Shown piece after piece: positions 40,237 to 49,021 of a DNA stretch of 64,000 bases. The DNA is taken from NCBI RefSeq assembly GCF_025758695.1, contig NZ_JANJQP010000002.1, positions 62,001 through 126,000 on the forward strand. The letters run 5' to 3'. The position numbers were made by a program, and so were the translations under genes. This DNA comes from Oenococcus kitaharae. GTDB lineage: Bacteria > Bacillota > Bacilli > Lactobacillales > Lactobacillaceae. Each line of letters starts with the position of its first letter. Within the stretch, counting starts at the first letter, position 1. Below the pieces are notes generated by a model. The model did no database searches. It worked only from the letters and a program-made list of their open reading frames with translations, and had not been told where the DNA came from.

Positions 40237-40960
40237 GGAATTTGCATCAGCATTGGAAAAACAAGGTCTGCCGATTTCAGAGCAGAAAATTGGTCTTTTT
40301 AGAGAATATTTGACTTTTATGCTGGCCTACAATGAAAAAGTTAACTTAACAGCTATTACAGAACCAGGGGATATTTGGCTGAAACATTTTTATGATTCAT
40401 TGACACCCTTGATCTTTCTGCCGGTGCCGAATCCAACTAAAAAATTCTCGTTGATTGATGTGGGGTCCGGAGCTGGATTTCCAGGAATCCCTTTAAAAAT
40501 TGCCGATCCAAATTTACAGCTGACCTTGTTAGATTCGCTGCAGAAACGCATTGTTTTTCTGGACAAGCTTGTTAGGAAACTGTCGTTAGATGACGTTGAG
40601 ACCGTTCATGGCCGTGCCGAAGATTTTGGGCAGAATCCTAATTTTCGTGAGAAATATGATTTTGCCATTGCGCGGGCTGTATCGGGAACCAATACTTTAT
40701 TAGAACTGCTGTTACCCTTTGTTAAGGTCGGCGGCAAAGCAATTCTCATGAAGACCGTTCACGATGAAAACGAAATTTTCCACGCCAGCAAAGCACTCGA
40801 AGAACTAGGCGGCCGCGCTTCACAGTCATTTTCTTTCGAATTGCCCAATGGCGATCCACGTGTTTTGATAGTGGTCGATAAGATTGCACCAACGAAAAAC
40901 AAGTATCCACGGAAGGCCGGTACGCCAAAAAGATCGCCAATTGGTGGGAAAAATGGTTAG
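40226..40960 (+). CDS. rsmG: 16S rRNA (guanine527-N7)-methyltransferase RsmG
   Basis: 244 residues. The SAM-binding region is LIDVGSGAGFPGIPLKI (about 73-89), with NEKVNLTAI upstream and KYDFAIARAVSG downstream, all typical of RsmG/GidB. The last 20 residues form a Lys/Arg-rich tail (KNKYPRKAGTPKRS). AAGGAG precedes the ATG. It overlaps parA by 8 bases, forming a continuous operon with parA, a small ORF and parB. Confidence 0.95.
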   Translation: MTPEEFASALEKQGLPISEQKIGLFREYLTFMLAYNEKVNLTAITEPGDIWLKHFYDSLTPLIFLPVPNPTKKFSLIDVGSGAGFPGIPLKIADPNLQLTLLDSLQKRIVFLDKLVRKLSLDDVETVHGRAEDFGQNPNFREKYDFAIARAVSGTNTLLELLLPFVKVGGKAILMKTVHDENEIFHASKALEELGGRASQSFSFELPNGDPRVLIVVDKIAPTKNKYPRKAGTPKRSPIGGKNG

Positions 40961-41732
40961 AGTAATTGCGCTGGCAAATCAAAAGGGCGGTGTTGGTAAA
41001 ACAACCACAGCCTTGAATATCGCAGCTGGTTTGCTTAAAAATGGACAGAAAGTTCTTTTGATTGATTTGGATCCTCAAAGCAACGCGACTTCGGGCGCTG
41101 GTGTTGACAAAAAAGAGATTAATTTTGATGCTTATGATGTTTTAATTTCTAATCGTTCGGTTAAATCTGCCATTCTCAAGCGGACAGATAATTTTGATAT
41201 CCTGCCGTCTTCACCGGAATTAGCCGGTGCAGAGATTGAATTGACCAAGAAGAAAAATCGGCAAATGATCCTCAAACGGAAAATTGCCCAGGAAAAAGAA
41301 AATTATGATTTTGTGATTATCGATAACCCGCCAGCATTAGGATTATTGTCCTTAAATTCCTTAATGGCAGCTGATTCTGTCTTGATTCCTGTTCAAGCAG
41401 AATACTTTGCTTTGGAAGGCTTGGCCCAACTTAAAAAAACCATTGATTTAGTTAAAGAACATGGTAATTTAGGCTTGACGATCGAAGGTATTTTGATGAC
41501 AATGACTACACACACAAAAATAAGCCGGCAAGTGGTGGCGGAAGTTGAAAAGCATTTTCCAGAGGAAACATATTCGATTACGATTCCTCGCAATGTGCGT
41601 TTAACAGAGGCTCCGAGTTTTGGGCAGTCAATTTTTGACTTTGCCGGTTTTTCATCGGGTGCACGGGCATACAATAAATTAGTAAAGGAAATTATTAGCA
41701 AAGATGGCACAGAAGAAAGTGAACCAAGTTGA
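40953..41732 (+). CDS. parA: Chromosome partitioning ATPase ParA (Soj)
   Basis: 259 residues. Deviant Walker A KGGVGKTTTALN near residue 11, LIDLDPQSNATSG near 38 and DFVIIDNPPALGLLS near 115. It acts with ParB in segregating the origin region and modulating DnaA. The frame continues upstream into rsmG, but the ATG at 40953 begins MVRVIALANQKGG with GGTGGGAA upstream. Confidence 0.95.
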   Translation: MVRVIALANQKGGVGKTTTALNIAAGLLKNGQKVLLIDLDPQSNATSGAGVDKKEINFDAYDVLISNRSVKSAILKRTDNFDILPSSPELAGAEIELTKKKNRQMILKRKIAQEKENYDFVIIDNPPALGLLSLNSLMAADSVLIPVQAEYFALEGLAQLKKTIDLVKEHGNLGLTIEGILMTMTTHTKISRQVVAEVEKHFPEETYSITIPRNVRLTEAPSFGQSIFDFAGFSSGARAYNKLVKEIISKDGTEESEPS

Positions 41733-41910
41733 AATTATACATACTGCTGGTGATTATCACCTTCACGAGCAGAAGGTAAATGACTATCTGGCATATTCTG
41801 GTGGACATGTTGTTGCTTCTTTTGTAGGAACACCAGATGTTAATCATCGTCATGAACCCGGCCATTTTTATACGGTTATCGAGTTTGAGGCGACCATAGA
41901 TGGCGAATAA
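41704..41910 (+). CDS. Small conserved-looking protein between parA and parB (Cse60-like)
   Basis: 68 residues, beginning MAQKKVNQVEIIHTAG and containing HEQKVNDYLAYSGGHVV and FYTVIEFEA. The pattern of an N-terminal strand, an acidic helix with E-x-x-V-N-x-Y/F-L and a C-terminal strand resembles small Cse60-type proteins of Firmicutes; this is tentative. It overlaps parA by 29 and parB by 11 bases, so it is translated in step with the partition genes. Normally parA and parB are adjacent. Confidence 0.6.
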   Translation: MAQKKVNQVEIIHTAGDYHLHEQKVNDYLAYSGGHVVASFVGTPDVNHRHEPGHFYTVIEFEATIDGE

Positions 41911-42787
41911 ACGCGGCTTAGGCCGTGGTATTGATGCTTTGTTTTCTGATGAGGATGATCAAAAGACGCTGCAGGCTGTTGCAAAAGTTGCTCCAAAAGA
42001 CACGGCTGGCCAATCGTTACTACAATTAAAACTGTCGTCATTAGAAGTTAATCCATATCAACCCAGAAAGATTTTTGATCAGACAGCGTTGACTGAACTG
42101 GCACAATCGCTGAAGCAAACTGGCTTGATCGAGCCTTTGATTGTCAGAAAACACGGCAGCAGTTATCAAATTATTGCTGGAGAACGTCGTTTTCGTGCGG
42201 CAAAGTTAGCTGGTTTGACTCAAGTGCCGGTTATTGAAAAGACGCTTTCAGATAGTGCCATGATTGAATTGGCTATCATTGAAAATCTTCAGCGGGAGAA
42301 TTTAAATCCGATTGAAGAGGCACAGGGCATTAATTCGTATATGAAGGAGCTGGCTCTGACGCAGTCTCAAGTAGCTGAAAAACTGGGCAAGTCACGAGCA
42401 GCAATTACAAACACGCTGCGTTTATTGAATCTGCCAGAAGCGGTTCAGCAGTTTATGATCGATGGCAGGCTCGCTATGGGGCATGCCAGAGCTCTGCTGG
42501 GCTTGGATACACCAGCCGAGATGGTGGCGCTTGCCAACAGAATTGTGTCAGAAGGATTATCTGTCCGTCAAGTCGAAGAATTAGTTCGCGGGCAGAGCCA
42601 AAAGCAGTCGGTTTCGTTGACGAAAAAACATAGTGAGACTAATATCTATGCCGAGGAAATCGAGAAACGACTTGAGGATAAGTTTTCGACGAAAGTTTCC
42701 TTATCTAAAAAGAAACTTGAAATCAGTTTCTCGGATCAAGACGAGTTAAATCGTATTTTGGAAATACTCGGTGTTAATGCCGACTAA
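41900..42787 (+). CDS. parB: Chromosome partitioning protein ParB (Spo0J)
   Basis: 295 residues. The N-terminus GLGRGIDALF, then NPYQPRKIF, CTP-binding motif GERRFRAAKLAGL, ENLQRENLNPIEEA, the HTH around SQVAEKLGKSRAAITNTLRLL, and a C-terminal dimerisation region. It binds parS sites and loads condensin. No parS sequence was seen in this window by eye. The start overlaps the preceding small gene. Confidence 0.95.
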   Translation: MANKRGLGRGIDALFSDEDDQKTLQAVAKVAPKDTAGQSLLQLKLSSLEVNPYQPRKIFDQTALTELAQSLKQTGLIEPLIVRKHGSSYQIIAGERRFRAAKLAGLTQVPVIEKTLSDSAMIELAIIENLQRENLNPIEEAQGINSYMKELALTQSQVAEKLGKSRAAITNTLRLLNLPEAVQQFMIDGRLAMGHARALLGLDTPAEMVALANRIVSEGLSVRQVEELVRGQSQKQSVSLTKKHSETNIYAEEIEKRLEDKFSTKVSLSKKKLEISFSDQDELNRILEILGVNAD

Positions 42788-42792
42788 ATTTA

Positions 42793-42972
42793 ATGAACTA
42801 CACGCTAAATACAATTGTTGAAATGAAAAAGCCACACGCTTGCGGGGCGAATGCTTGGAAAATCGTTCGAATGGGTGCTGATATTAAGATTGAATGTACG
42901 AATTGCCATCGTGTGATTATGATGACCCGCCAAGATTTTGAAAAACGCTTGAGCAAAATTATTAAGGGCTGA
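42793..42972 (+). CDS. DUF951 zinc-ribbon-like protein (YyzM)
   Basis: 59 residues: TIVEMKKPHACGANAWKIVRMGADIKIECTNC-type layout with Cys17 and the CTNC pair near residues 36-39, and the RKxFEKR-like RQDFEKRLSKI end. The gene is usually found between parB and ychF, as here. Probably a small nucleic-acid-binding protein; exact role unknown. It begins 5 bases after the parB stop. Confidence 0.88.
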   Translation: MNYTLNTIVEMKKPHACGANAWKIVRMGADIKIECTNCHRVIMMTRQDFEKRLSKIIKG

Positions 42973-43033
42973 AAGAGGCCTTTTTGTTTGCCAGAAATTA
43001 AATAGTAGAATAAATAAGGAATCAGGAGTAAAT

Positions 43034-44137
43034 ATGTCATTAACTGCAGGAATTGTTGGTCTGCCCAATGTTGGTAAATCGACCCTTTTTAACGCGATTA
43101 CGAAGGCTGGTGCCCAAATGGCCAACTATCCGTTTGCAACAATTGAACCAAATGTCGGCGTCGTCGAAGTCCCGGATGCCCGTCTAGCTAGAATTCAAGA
43201 AATCGAGCCAGCCGATAAGGTCGTGCCCACGACTTTTGAATTTACAGATATTGCCGGTATTGTCAAAGGCGCATCTAAAGGCGAGGGATTAGGCAATAAG
43301 TTTTTGGAAAATATCCGCCAGACTGATGCGATTATCCAAGTTGTCCGAGCTTTTGAAGATTCAGAAATTACACATGTTTCTGGTAAGGTTGATCCTTTAG
43401 AAGATATTGAAACACTGAATACAGAATTGATTATTGCTGATTTAGATCATGTCAATAATCGTTATAGCAAAGTTGAAAAGGCAGCTGTCAATTCTAAAGA
43501 TAAAGAAGCCATTGCTGAATATCAATTATTAAAAAAAATCAAACCCGTTTTAGAGGCTGGAGAACCGGTCCGCAGCCTCGAATTTGATACGGATGAAGCT
43601 AAAATTGTGCACGGCCTCTTCTTTTTGACTGACAAGCCCATGCTCTATGTAGCTAACATCGCTGAGGATGACATGGCCGATCCTTCTCAATCACCTCTTT
43701 ATCAAGTAGTCGCAGATTATGCAGCTAAAGATCACGCGGAAGTTATTGGCTTGGCGGCAAAAACAGAAGAAGAAATTTCTGAAATGGCTGAAAGTGATAA
43801 AGCTGATTTTTTGGAAATGGCCGGCGTACAAGAGGCTGGATTAAATCGTCTGATCAGAACGGCCTACCATTTGCTGGGCCTGCGGACTTTCTTTACGGCT
43901 GGCGGTAAAGAAACCCGTGCTTGGACTTTTAAAGCAGGCATGAAGGCACCGCAAGTAGCCGGTATTATCCATTCCGACTTCGAAAGAGGTTTTATCCGAG
44001 CTGAAACTGTCAGCTATACGGATCTGGATCAATTGGGTTCGATGGCTGCTGTGAAAGCAGCTGGGAAGCTTCGTTCTGAAGGCAAAGAATATCTGGTCGC
44101 TGACGGTGATATTATCAATTTCCGTTTCAATGTTTAA
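43034..44137 (+). CDS. ychF: Redox-regulated ATPase/GTPase YchF
   Basis: 367 residues of the universally conserved Obg-like family: G1 GLPNVGKST, G3 DIAG in FEFTDIAGIVKGA, a coiled-coil insertion, NIAEDD in place of the NKxD motif (as expected for ATP preference), and a C-terminal TGS domain with FTAGGKETRAWTF. It associates with ribosomes. AGGAG lies at 43024-43028. Confidence 0.97.
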   Translation: MSLTAGIVGLPNVGKSTLFNAITKAGAQMANYPFATIEPNVGVVEVPDARLARIQEIEPADKVVPTTFEFTDIAGIVKGASKGEGLGNKFLENIRQTDAIIQVVRAFEDSEITHVSGKVDPLEDIETLNTELIIADLDHVNNRYSKVEKAAVNSKDKEAIAEYQLLKKIKPVLEAGEPVRSLEFDTDEAKIVHGLFFLTDKPMLYVANIAEDDMADPSQSPLYQVVADYAAKDHAEVIGLAAKTEEEISEMAESDKADFLEMAGVQEAGLNRLIRTAYHLLGLRTFFTAGGKETRAWTFKAGMKAPQVAGIIHSDFERGFIRAETVSYTDLDQLGSMAAVKAAGKLRSEGKEYLVADGDIINFRFNV

Positions 44138-44149
44138 TCAAATTCAAAC

Positions 44150-44186
44150 GCGGACGAACAATCTTAAGAATTTGTTCGCCTTTTTA
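44150..44186 (+). terminator. Terminator after ychF
   Basis: GCGGACGAACAA and TTTGTTCGCC pair around TCTTAAGA, followed by five T. Confidence 0.8.
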
Positions 44187-44209
44187 GTATAATTTTACAC
44201 GGAGGCTTC

Positions 44210-45013
44210 ATGGCAAATTCCGAACTTTCTAAACGAAATCAGGAATTTGTTTTTCATTTAACAAAACTTCTCGGCGAATCGAAAAGTTTTGATGATGATA
44301 AAACAAATTCAACAATCAGCAATGTCACTGAAAAACTTTTGGCAGGACAAAAAACTGGTCAAACGGCTCGTCAACTTTTTGGCACTCCCAGTGAATATTA
44401 CCAGGATTTAGTCGACCCTAAGGGCGCAGCTGAACGTAGAAGAAAACTTGCACAGATGCAGCAAGGGAAAAAGGCTGCACCCGCTGATAGACGTGCGCGT
44501 CCAAAAATCAGTGAGCAGCTATTTGACTTTAGTTTTTGGCTGGAATTCATTGATACCAGCTGGACGCTTTTGATTATACTGGCAGCGTTGTATGGCTTGA
44601 CAATGCTGACCAGTAATGGCCGAAACCAAGGCGTAGGTGTTGTGACGTTGTTTATCTGGGCGATTATTACCGGTGCAGCCTATGTCTTTGTTCTTAGAAT
44701 TGTCAGCCCGAATCCTAGTAAAAAAGAGCGGCGCCCTGTTTGGCAGCGGGTCTTATTCACCTTAGTTGCCGGTGTGGTCTGGGTTGGTGCGTTTTCCGGC
44801 TTGGCTTTGATTATTCCGCCTGTTATAAATCCAGCACTCAATTCAGCATGGCTATTTACGATTGCGGTGGTTGGTGCGGCAGTTTATTATATTTGGCGCA
44901 GGCAGTCACCGTTGCCAAAGGGAATTTTAATTATTGGCAGCTTGGCAACAAATGCAGCACTTAAGTATCGCGAGAAATATCCGAAAGCGAAAAAAGTTAG
45001 GACGAAGAAGTAA
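44210..45013 (+). CDS. DUF1129 membrane protein
   Basis: 267 residues. The N-terminal half is soluble and helical (LTKLLGESKSFDDD, TARQLFGTPSEYYQDLVDP), and the C-terminal half holds about five membrane helices from residue 117 on, with a Lys-rich tail. This matches DUF1129 proteins, which lie near ychF in lactic acid bacteria. GGAGG precedes the ATG. Its stop overlaps the start of the response regulator (TAATG), so it belongs to the same operon. Function unknown. Confidence 0.8.
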   Translation: MANSELSKRNQEFVFHLTKLLGESKSFDDDKTNSTISNVTEKLLAGQKTGQTARQLFGTPSEYYQDLVDPKGAAERRRKLAQMQQGKKAAPADRRARPKISEQLFDFSFWLEFIDTSWTLLIILAALYGLTMLTSNGRNQGVGVVTLFIWAIITGAAYVFVLRIVSPNPSKKERRPVWQRVLFTLVAGVVWVGAFSGLALIIPPVINPALNSAWLFTIAVVGAAVYYIWRRQSPLPKGILIIGSLATNAALKYREKYPKAKKVRTKK

Positions 45014-45705
45014 TGACAAAAATTCTAGTGGTTGACGACGATAAAGAAATTGCTGAATTACTGGAGATTTATATTCGAAATGAGGGCAATGACCCTATTT
45101 TGGCTTATTCAGGCGAAGAGGCGCTTTCAAAACTCAATACTAATCCAGATATCGCACTTATGATTTTGGATGTGATGATGCCGGGGATGAACGGCTTTGA
45201 TGTGGTTAAAGCCGTTCGCAAGGATACAAATATTCCTATTTTGATTGTTTCTGCTAAAACGGGCGATATGGACAAGATTCAGGGCCTGATTACCGGTGCA
45301 GATGATTATGTGACAAAACCCTTTAATCCATTGGAAGTGATGGCTCGTGTCCGCTCTTTGCTGCGCAGGTCGTCAAATGCAGTCCGGGACGAAGCACCTG
45401 AAATTATTGATGCTGGTGCTCTGACAATCAATAAAGATTCTCATGAGGTGAAAACAGCTGCTGGTGAAGTGATCCAGTTGACAGCCTTGGAGTTCGGCAT
45501 CCTCTATTTGCTGGCTAGCCACCCGAATCGGGTCTTTTCTGCAGATGAAATTTTTGAACGTGTCTGGCAGACTGAATCTGTCGTTTCAGCAAAGACGGTG
45601 ATGGTTCATGTTTCCCATCTACGCGACAAAATCAAGGAGAGTACAAACGGTGATGAAGTCATTCAAACCGTCTGGGGTGTTGGCTACAAAGTCGAAATCA
45701 ATTAG
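45013..45705 (+). CDS. OmpR-family response regulator (VanR-like)
   Basis: 230 residues: receiver with DDD near residue 9, phosphoacceptor Asp in LMILDVMMPG near 53, Lys in VTKPFNPLEV, then a winged helix ending TVWGVGYKVE. It pairs with the kinase immediately downstream (4 bases apart). The order regulator-kinase-D,D-carboxypeptidase recalls VanRS-type cell-envelope systems, but no resistance genes are present, so it is more likely a housekeeping envelope-stress system. Confidence 0.9.
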   Translation: MTKILVVDDDKEIAELLEIYIRNEGNDPILAYSGEEALSKLNTNPDIALMILDVMMPGMNGFDVVKAVRKDTNIPILIVSAKTGDMDKIQGLITGADDYVTKPFNPLEVMARVRSLLRRSSNAVRDEAPEIIDAGALTINKDSHEVKTAAGEVIQLTALEFGILYLLASHPNRVFSADEIFERVWQTESVVSAKTVMVHVSHLRDKIKESTNGDEVIQTVWGVGYKVEIN

Positions 45706-45708
45706 CTT

Positions 45709-46854
45709 ATGAAACTAACAGCTAGAGAAATTATTCATCTGATTCTTTTTGGAGCAGTCGCGGCCTTCGTACTGCTTCTTTTAGACTGGGCTGTTTTTGG
45801 CTTAATTGCAGCACTCATATCCGGTGATTTTAAAGTTGGCCGCGGGCGTTTTGAAACGACGGCATATATTTTGTTTAATGGCAAAAATTTTACACCAGCA
45901 AATTACCAATGGTGGGGCTTTGTTTTGATCTTGCTGCTGGGTATTGCGCTGTGGGTATTTTTATTTTTACGTGAATATCAGCAAATTCAGCTAAAACGGC
46001 TTTCGGCTGAAATTACGAAAATTAATCAAACAGAAGATAATGATCAGATTAAAATGTCATCGATTGATCCTATGGTCACGAGCCTCGTTTTGCAAATCAA
46101 TCAAATGACAGCCTCAAAACAGAAAATCCTTGATACAGAACGTCAAAATGAACGCAAGCAGCAGGAGTTGGTCACTAATGTTTCCCATGATTTGAGAACA
46201 CCGCTGACATCAATTATTGGTTATCTGGGTCTGATTGAATCGAACCCGAATATGCCGGCTAATCAGATGCGTAAGCATGCCTCAACTGCCTATACCAAAG
46301 CACAGCAGCTGGTATCGATGGTGGAAGATCTCTTTTCCTATTCCCAAACACAGACTAGCGGCGAAAATCTGCATTTCCAGCCGATGGAAATCTCTGAATT
46401 TTTTGACCAGCTGATTGTGCAGTTTGAGCTGGAGGCTCGCAAACACGCTATTACAATGTCTAGTCTGACTCACCCGGACCAGATTCAGATCGTGGCTGAT
46501 CCGGAAAAATTGGCTCGTTTATTCATGAATCTGATCAATAATGCTTTTAAATATGGCAAAACCATGACTTTTATCAAATTGACCGCAGCCACAAAGGAAG
46601 ACAAGGTCGAGATTAAAGTGCAAAATGATGGCGAGCAGATCCCTAAGTCGAGTTTGAGCAAGCTATTTGATCGTTTTTATCGTGTTGACCAATCGGGAAA
46701 CAAAAATATCTCTGGTACCGGTTTGGGCCTTGCCATTGCACAAGGCATTGCTCAACAGCATCACGGGACAATTCGAGCGGAATCCAATTCTCAGTTAACG
46801 AGTTTTGTGATCGAACTTCCCTTGGACGCTTCTTTGGGGATGCCTCGTGGTTAA
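45709..46854 (+). CDS. Sensor histidine kinase (VanS-like)
   Basis: 381 residues. Two membrane helices (about 8-38 and 66-88) enclose a short external loop; HisKA has NVSHDLRTPLTSIIGYL near residue 157; HATPase has LINNAFKYGK, NDGEQIP and SGTGLGLAIAQ. It phosphorylates the preceding regulator. Its last codons overlap the GTG of the carboxypeptidase gene by 8 bases, so all three proteins are co-produced. Confidence 0.9.
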   Translation: MKLTAREIIHLILFGAVAAFVLLLLDWAVFGLIAALISGDFKVGRGRFETTAYILFNGKNFTPANYQWWGFVLILLLGIALWVFLFLREYQQIQLKRLSAEITKINQTEDNDQIKMSSIDPMVTSLVLQINQMTASKQKILDTERQNERKQQELVTNVSHDLRTPLTSIIGYLGLIESNPNMPANQMRKHASTAYTKAQQLVSMVEDLFSYSQTQTSGENLHFQPMEISEFFDQLIVQFELEARKHAITMSSLTHPDQIQIVADPEKLARLFMNLINNAFKYGKTMTFIKLTAATKEDKVEIKVQNDGEQIPKSSLSKLFDRFYRVDQSGNKNISGTGLGLAIAQGIAQQHHGTIRAESNSQLTSFVIELPLDASLGMPRG

Positions 46855-48205
46855 TCGTCGGTCTAATTATATGTTTAAAGAGCACAGGTTTCGACACAAA
46901 ATAATGGCGTGTTTGCTCGGCCTTTTGTGTTTATTTCTGGTCGCTTCTTGTGTAGTTGGTGTTTTTATCAACGAAAAAGTACCTAGCCGAGTATTACCGG
47001 TCATTAGTGGGAAACCGGCCCAGCTTCAAAACAAGGCTGCCGCATCATTGGTTGCCGACTTCGATAGTGGGCAAATCATTGCAGAGAAGAATCCGAATCA
47101 AAATTTAGCTATCGCTTCTACTAGCAAGTTGCTGACGGCTTATTTAGTTTATCAAGCTGTCCAGCAAAAGAAATTGTCTTGGCAGCAGCGCATAAAAGTA
47201 ACGCCGCAAATTCAAGCACTTTCCCGTAATAGCGAACTTATGAATATACCCTTGCAGGCAGGCCAGGCATATACAGTGAAGGAGTTATTGGATGCGACTT
47301 TGCTGATTTCGAGTAATGCGACAGGCATTTTATTAGGAGATGCCATCTCTGGCAACCAGAGAAATTTTGCCGATTTAATGAATCGTACAACGGCTTCCTT
47401 TGGTATCCCCAGTTCGCAATATCATTTTTATAATGCAGTGGGCATCAACAATGTTTACCTATCAGGCCAAGATAAAATACCTAAGGCTTTGGATAACGAT
47501 GAGAATGTGGCCTCGGCTAAAGCACTCACAACAATTGCGAACCGTTTATTTAAAAAATATCCAAAAGTTATCAAGGAAATGCAATCACCGGAATTATTCT
47601 TTCCATTTCCTGCCAGCGATTATGCGTTTCGCGGAGATTCTGTTTTAACGCGTTTTAACAAACAATTTCCTCAAGATGCAAAAGTTTTCTCTATCGTTAA
47701 AAGCGGTGCTTCTGAGGCGGCCGGATCGGTTTTGCTCGCGCTGACAAACAAAATGCCCAATGGTCGTCGCTATATTGTCTTGACGATGCATGCTTCTGAT
47801 TACACTAATCTTTGGCCAACTTGGGATTTGACGGCGAAGACTGCGACACAGGTGTCACGGCAAGGCAGTTATTTATCGATACCTAAAAATACACAGATTT
47901 CGGGTGCTGAAAACCTTTATCTGCAAAAGACATCTCCTAGCCGGATTGCTTTACAAAATGCCTCAAGCATTAATTTTTGGACCTCTGGTAAGAGGAAACA
48001 GGTCTCAGCAAACCACATTGCTTATGATCGGCGGTCTGCCAATATTGCCAAGGATAGTATTTTAGTTACCAGGATCAATAATTTACGTGATTTTGATTAT
48101 TTATATGGTCAAAAGCCGGTGGGCAAACTGTACTTAAAAACCATGAGGTCTGCCGTCTGGCAACTCAATCCTTTTGTCAGATATTGGCGTTGGCTAACTC
48201 ATTAG
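46847..48205 (+). CDS. Serine-type D-Ala-D-Ala carboxypeptidase (S11 family)
   Basis: 452 residues, membrane-anchored by an N-terminal helix (about 17-40). Catalytic SxxK is in AIASTSKLLTAYL near residue 90, SxN in LISSNATGILLGD, and KTG-like KSG in FSIVKSGASEAAGS. It trims peptidoglycan pentapeptides outside the cell. The KTG box as KSG and a long C-terminal domain of about 130 residues are noteworthy. GTG start overlaps the kinase gene. Co-transcription with a two-component pair suggests control by envelope stress. Confidence 0.85.
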   Translation: MVNRRSNYMFKEHRFRHKIMACLLGLLCLFLVASCVVGVFINEKVPSRVLPVISGKPAQLQNKAAASLVADFDSGQIIAEKNPNQNLAIASTSKLLTAYLVYQAVQQKKLSWQQRIKVTPQIQALSRNSELMNIPLQAGQAYTVKELLDATLLISSNATGILLGDAISGNQRNFADLMNRTTASFGIPSSQYHFYNAVGINNVYLSGQDKIPKALDNDENVASAKALTTIANRLFKKYPKVIKEMQSPELFFPFPASDYAFRGDSVLTRFNKQFPQDAKVFSIVKSGASEAAGSVLLALTNKMPNGRRYIVLTMHASDYTNLWPTWDLTAKTATQVSRQGSYLSIPKNTQISGAENLYLQKTSPSRIALQNASSINFWTSGKRKQVSANHIAYDRRSANIAKDSILVTRINNLRDFDYLYGQKPVGKLYLKTMRSAVWQLNPFVRYWRWLTH

Positions 48206-48261
48206 ACTAGCGAATTTGTTCACGTTTGCGCTATGATAAATTAGGAAACTTTGGAGGAAAA

Positions 48262-48975
48262 ATGGCTAAATTAGTATTTATTCGTCACGGTCAATCTGAA
48301 TGGAATGCTTTAAATCTATTCAATGGCTGGGTCGACACAAAACTATCTGAAGAGGGCATTCGCCAGGCAAAAGAGGCCGGTGAACTGCTCGCGGAAAAAG
48401 GTATTGAGTTTGATCAGGCTTACACTTCTGTGCTGACGCGTGCAATTCAAACGCTTCATATCACTTTGGAAGAAATCGGCCAGCTTTGGATTCCTGAAGA
48501 AAAATCATGGCGCTTGAACGAGCGCCATTATGGCGCTTTGCAAGGGCTGAATAAGAAGGCTTCAGCTGAAAAATGGGGTGATGATCAGGTGCATATTTGG
48601 CGCCGTTCCTATGATGTTTTGCCGCCATTGCAAGACTCAATTCAGAAATCAATTACTGTAGATGGTCGGACTTATCCTGCCTTAGATCGTCGTTATGCTG
48701 AGTTGGATCCTAAGACGCTGCCTTTGGGTGAGAACTTAAAAGTAACTCTGACACGCGTTATGCCTTTCTGGGAAGATAAAATTGCGCCAGATTTGCGCGC
48801 CGGCAAGAACGTGATCATTGCTGCTCACGGAAACTCGTTGCGTGCCTTGTCCAAGTATATTGAAAACATTTCCGATGCTGATATCATGGGCCTTGAAATC
48901 GCCAACGGGCAGCCAATCGTTTATGATTTTGATAAGGATTTAAAAGTTACAAATAAAGAATTGCTTGCTAAGTAA
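48262..48975 (+). CDS. gpmA: 2,3-bisphosphoglycerate-dependent phosphoglycerate mutase
   Basis: 237 residues. Phosphorylated His is in [10 protein letters not shown] near residue 10, with [15 protein letters not shown] and the second His in [12 protein letters not shown]. It interconverts 3- and 2-phosphoglycerate in the lower glycolytic pathway. GGAGG (48253-48257) fixes ATG 48262 although the frame opens earlier. A long perfect hairpin terminator follows. Confidence 0.97.
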   Translation: MAKLVFIRHGQSEWNALNLFNGWVDTKLSEEGIRQAKEAGELLAEKGIEFDQAYTSVLTRAIQTLHITLEEIGQLWIPEEKSWRLNERHYGALQGLNKKASAEKWGDDQVHIWRRSYDVLPPLQDSIQKSITVDGRTYPALDRRYAELDPKTLPLGENLKVTLTRVMPFWEDKIAPDLRAGKNVIIAAHGNSLRALSKYIENISDADIMGLEIANGQPIVYDFDKDLKVTNKELLAK

Positions 48976-48980
48976 TTTAA

Positions 48981-49019
48981 AAAATCCACTTGATCGTTAG
49001 AAATCAAGTGGATTTTTTT
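48981..49019. terminator. Strong terminator after gpmA
   Basis: AAAATCCACTTGAT (48981-48994) pairs with ATCAAGTGGATTTT (49003-49016), followed by T; it can serve the converging minus-strand gene too. Confidence 0.9.
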
Positions 49020-49021
49020 AT

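Noticed and set aside
41900-42787. parS site near parB
   Set aside because: No sequence close to TGTTTCACGTGAAACA was found in the parAB region by eye; only CACGTGA occurs at 16883, inside the island.
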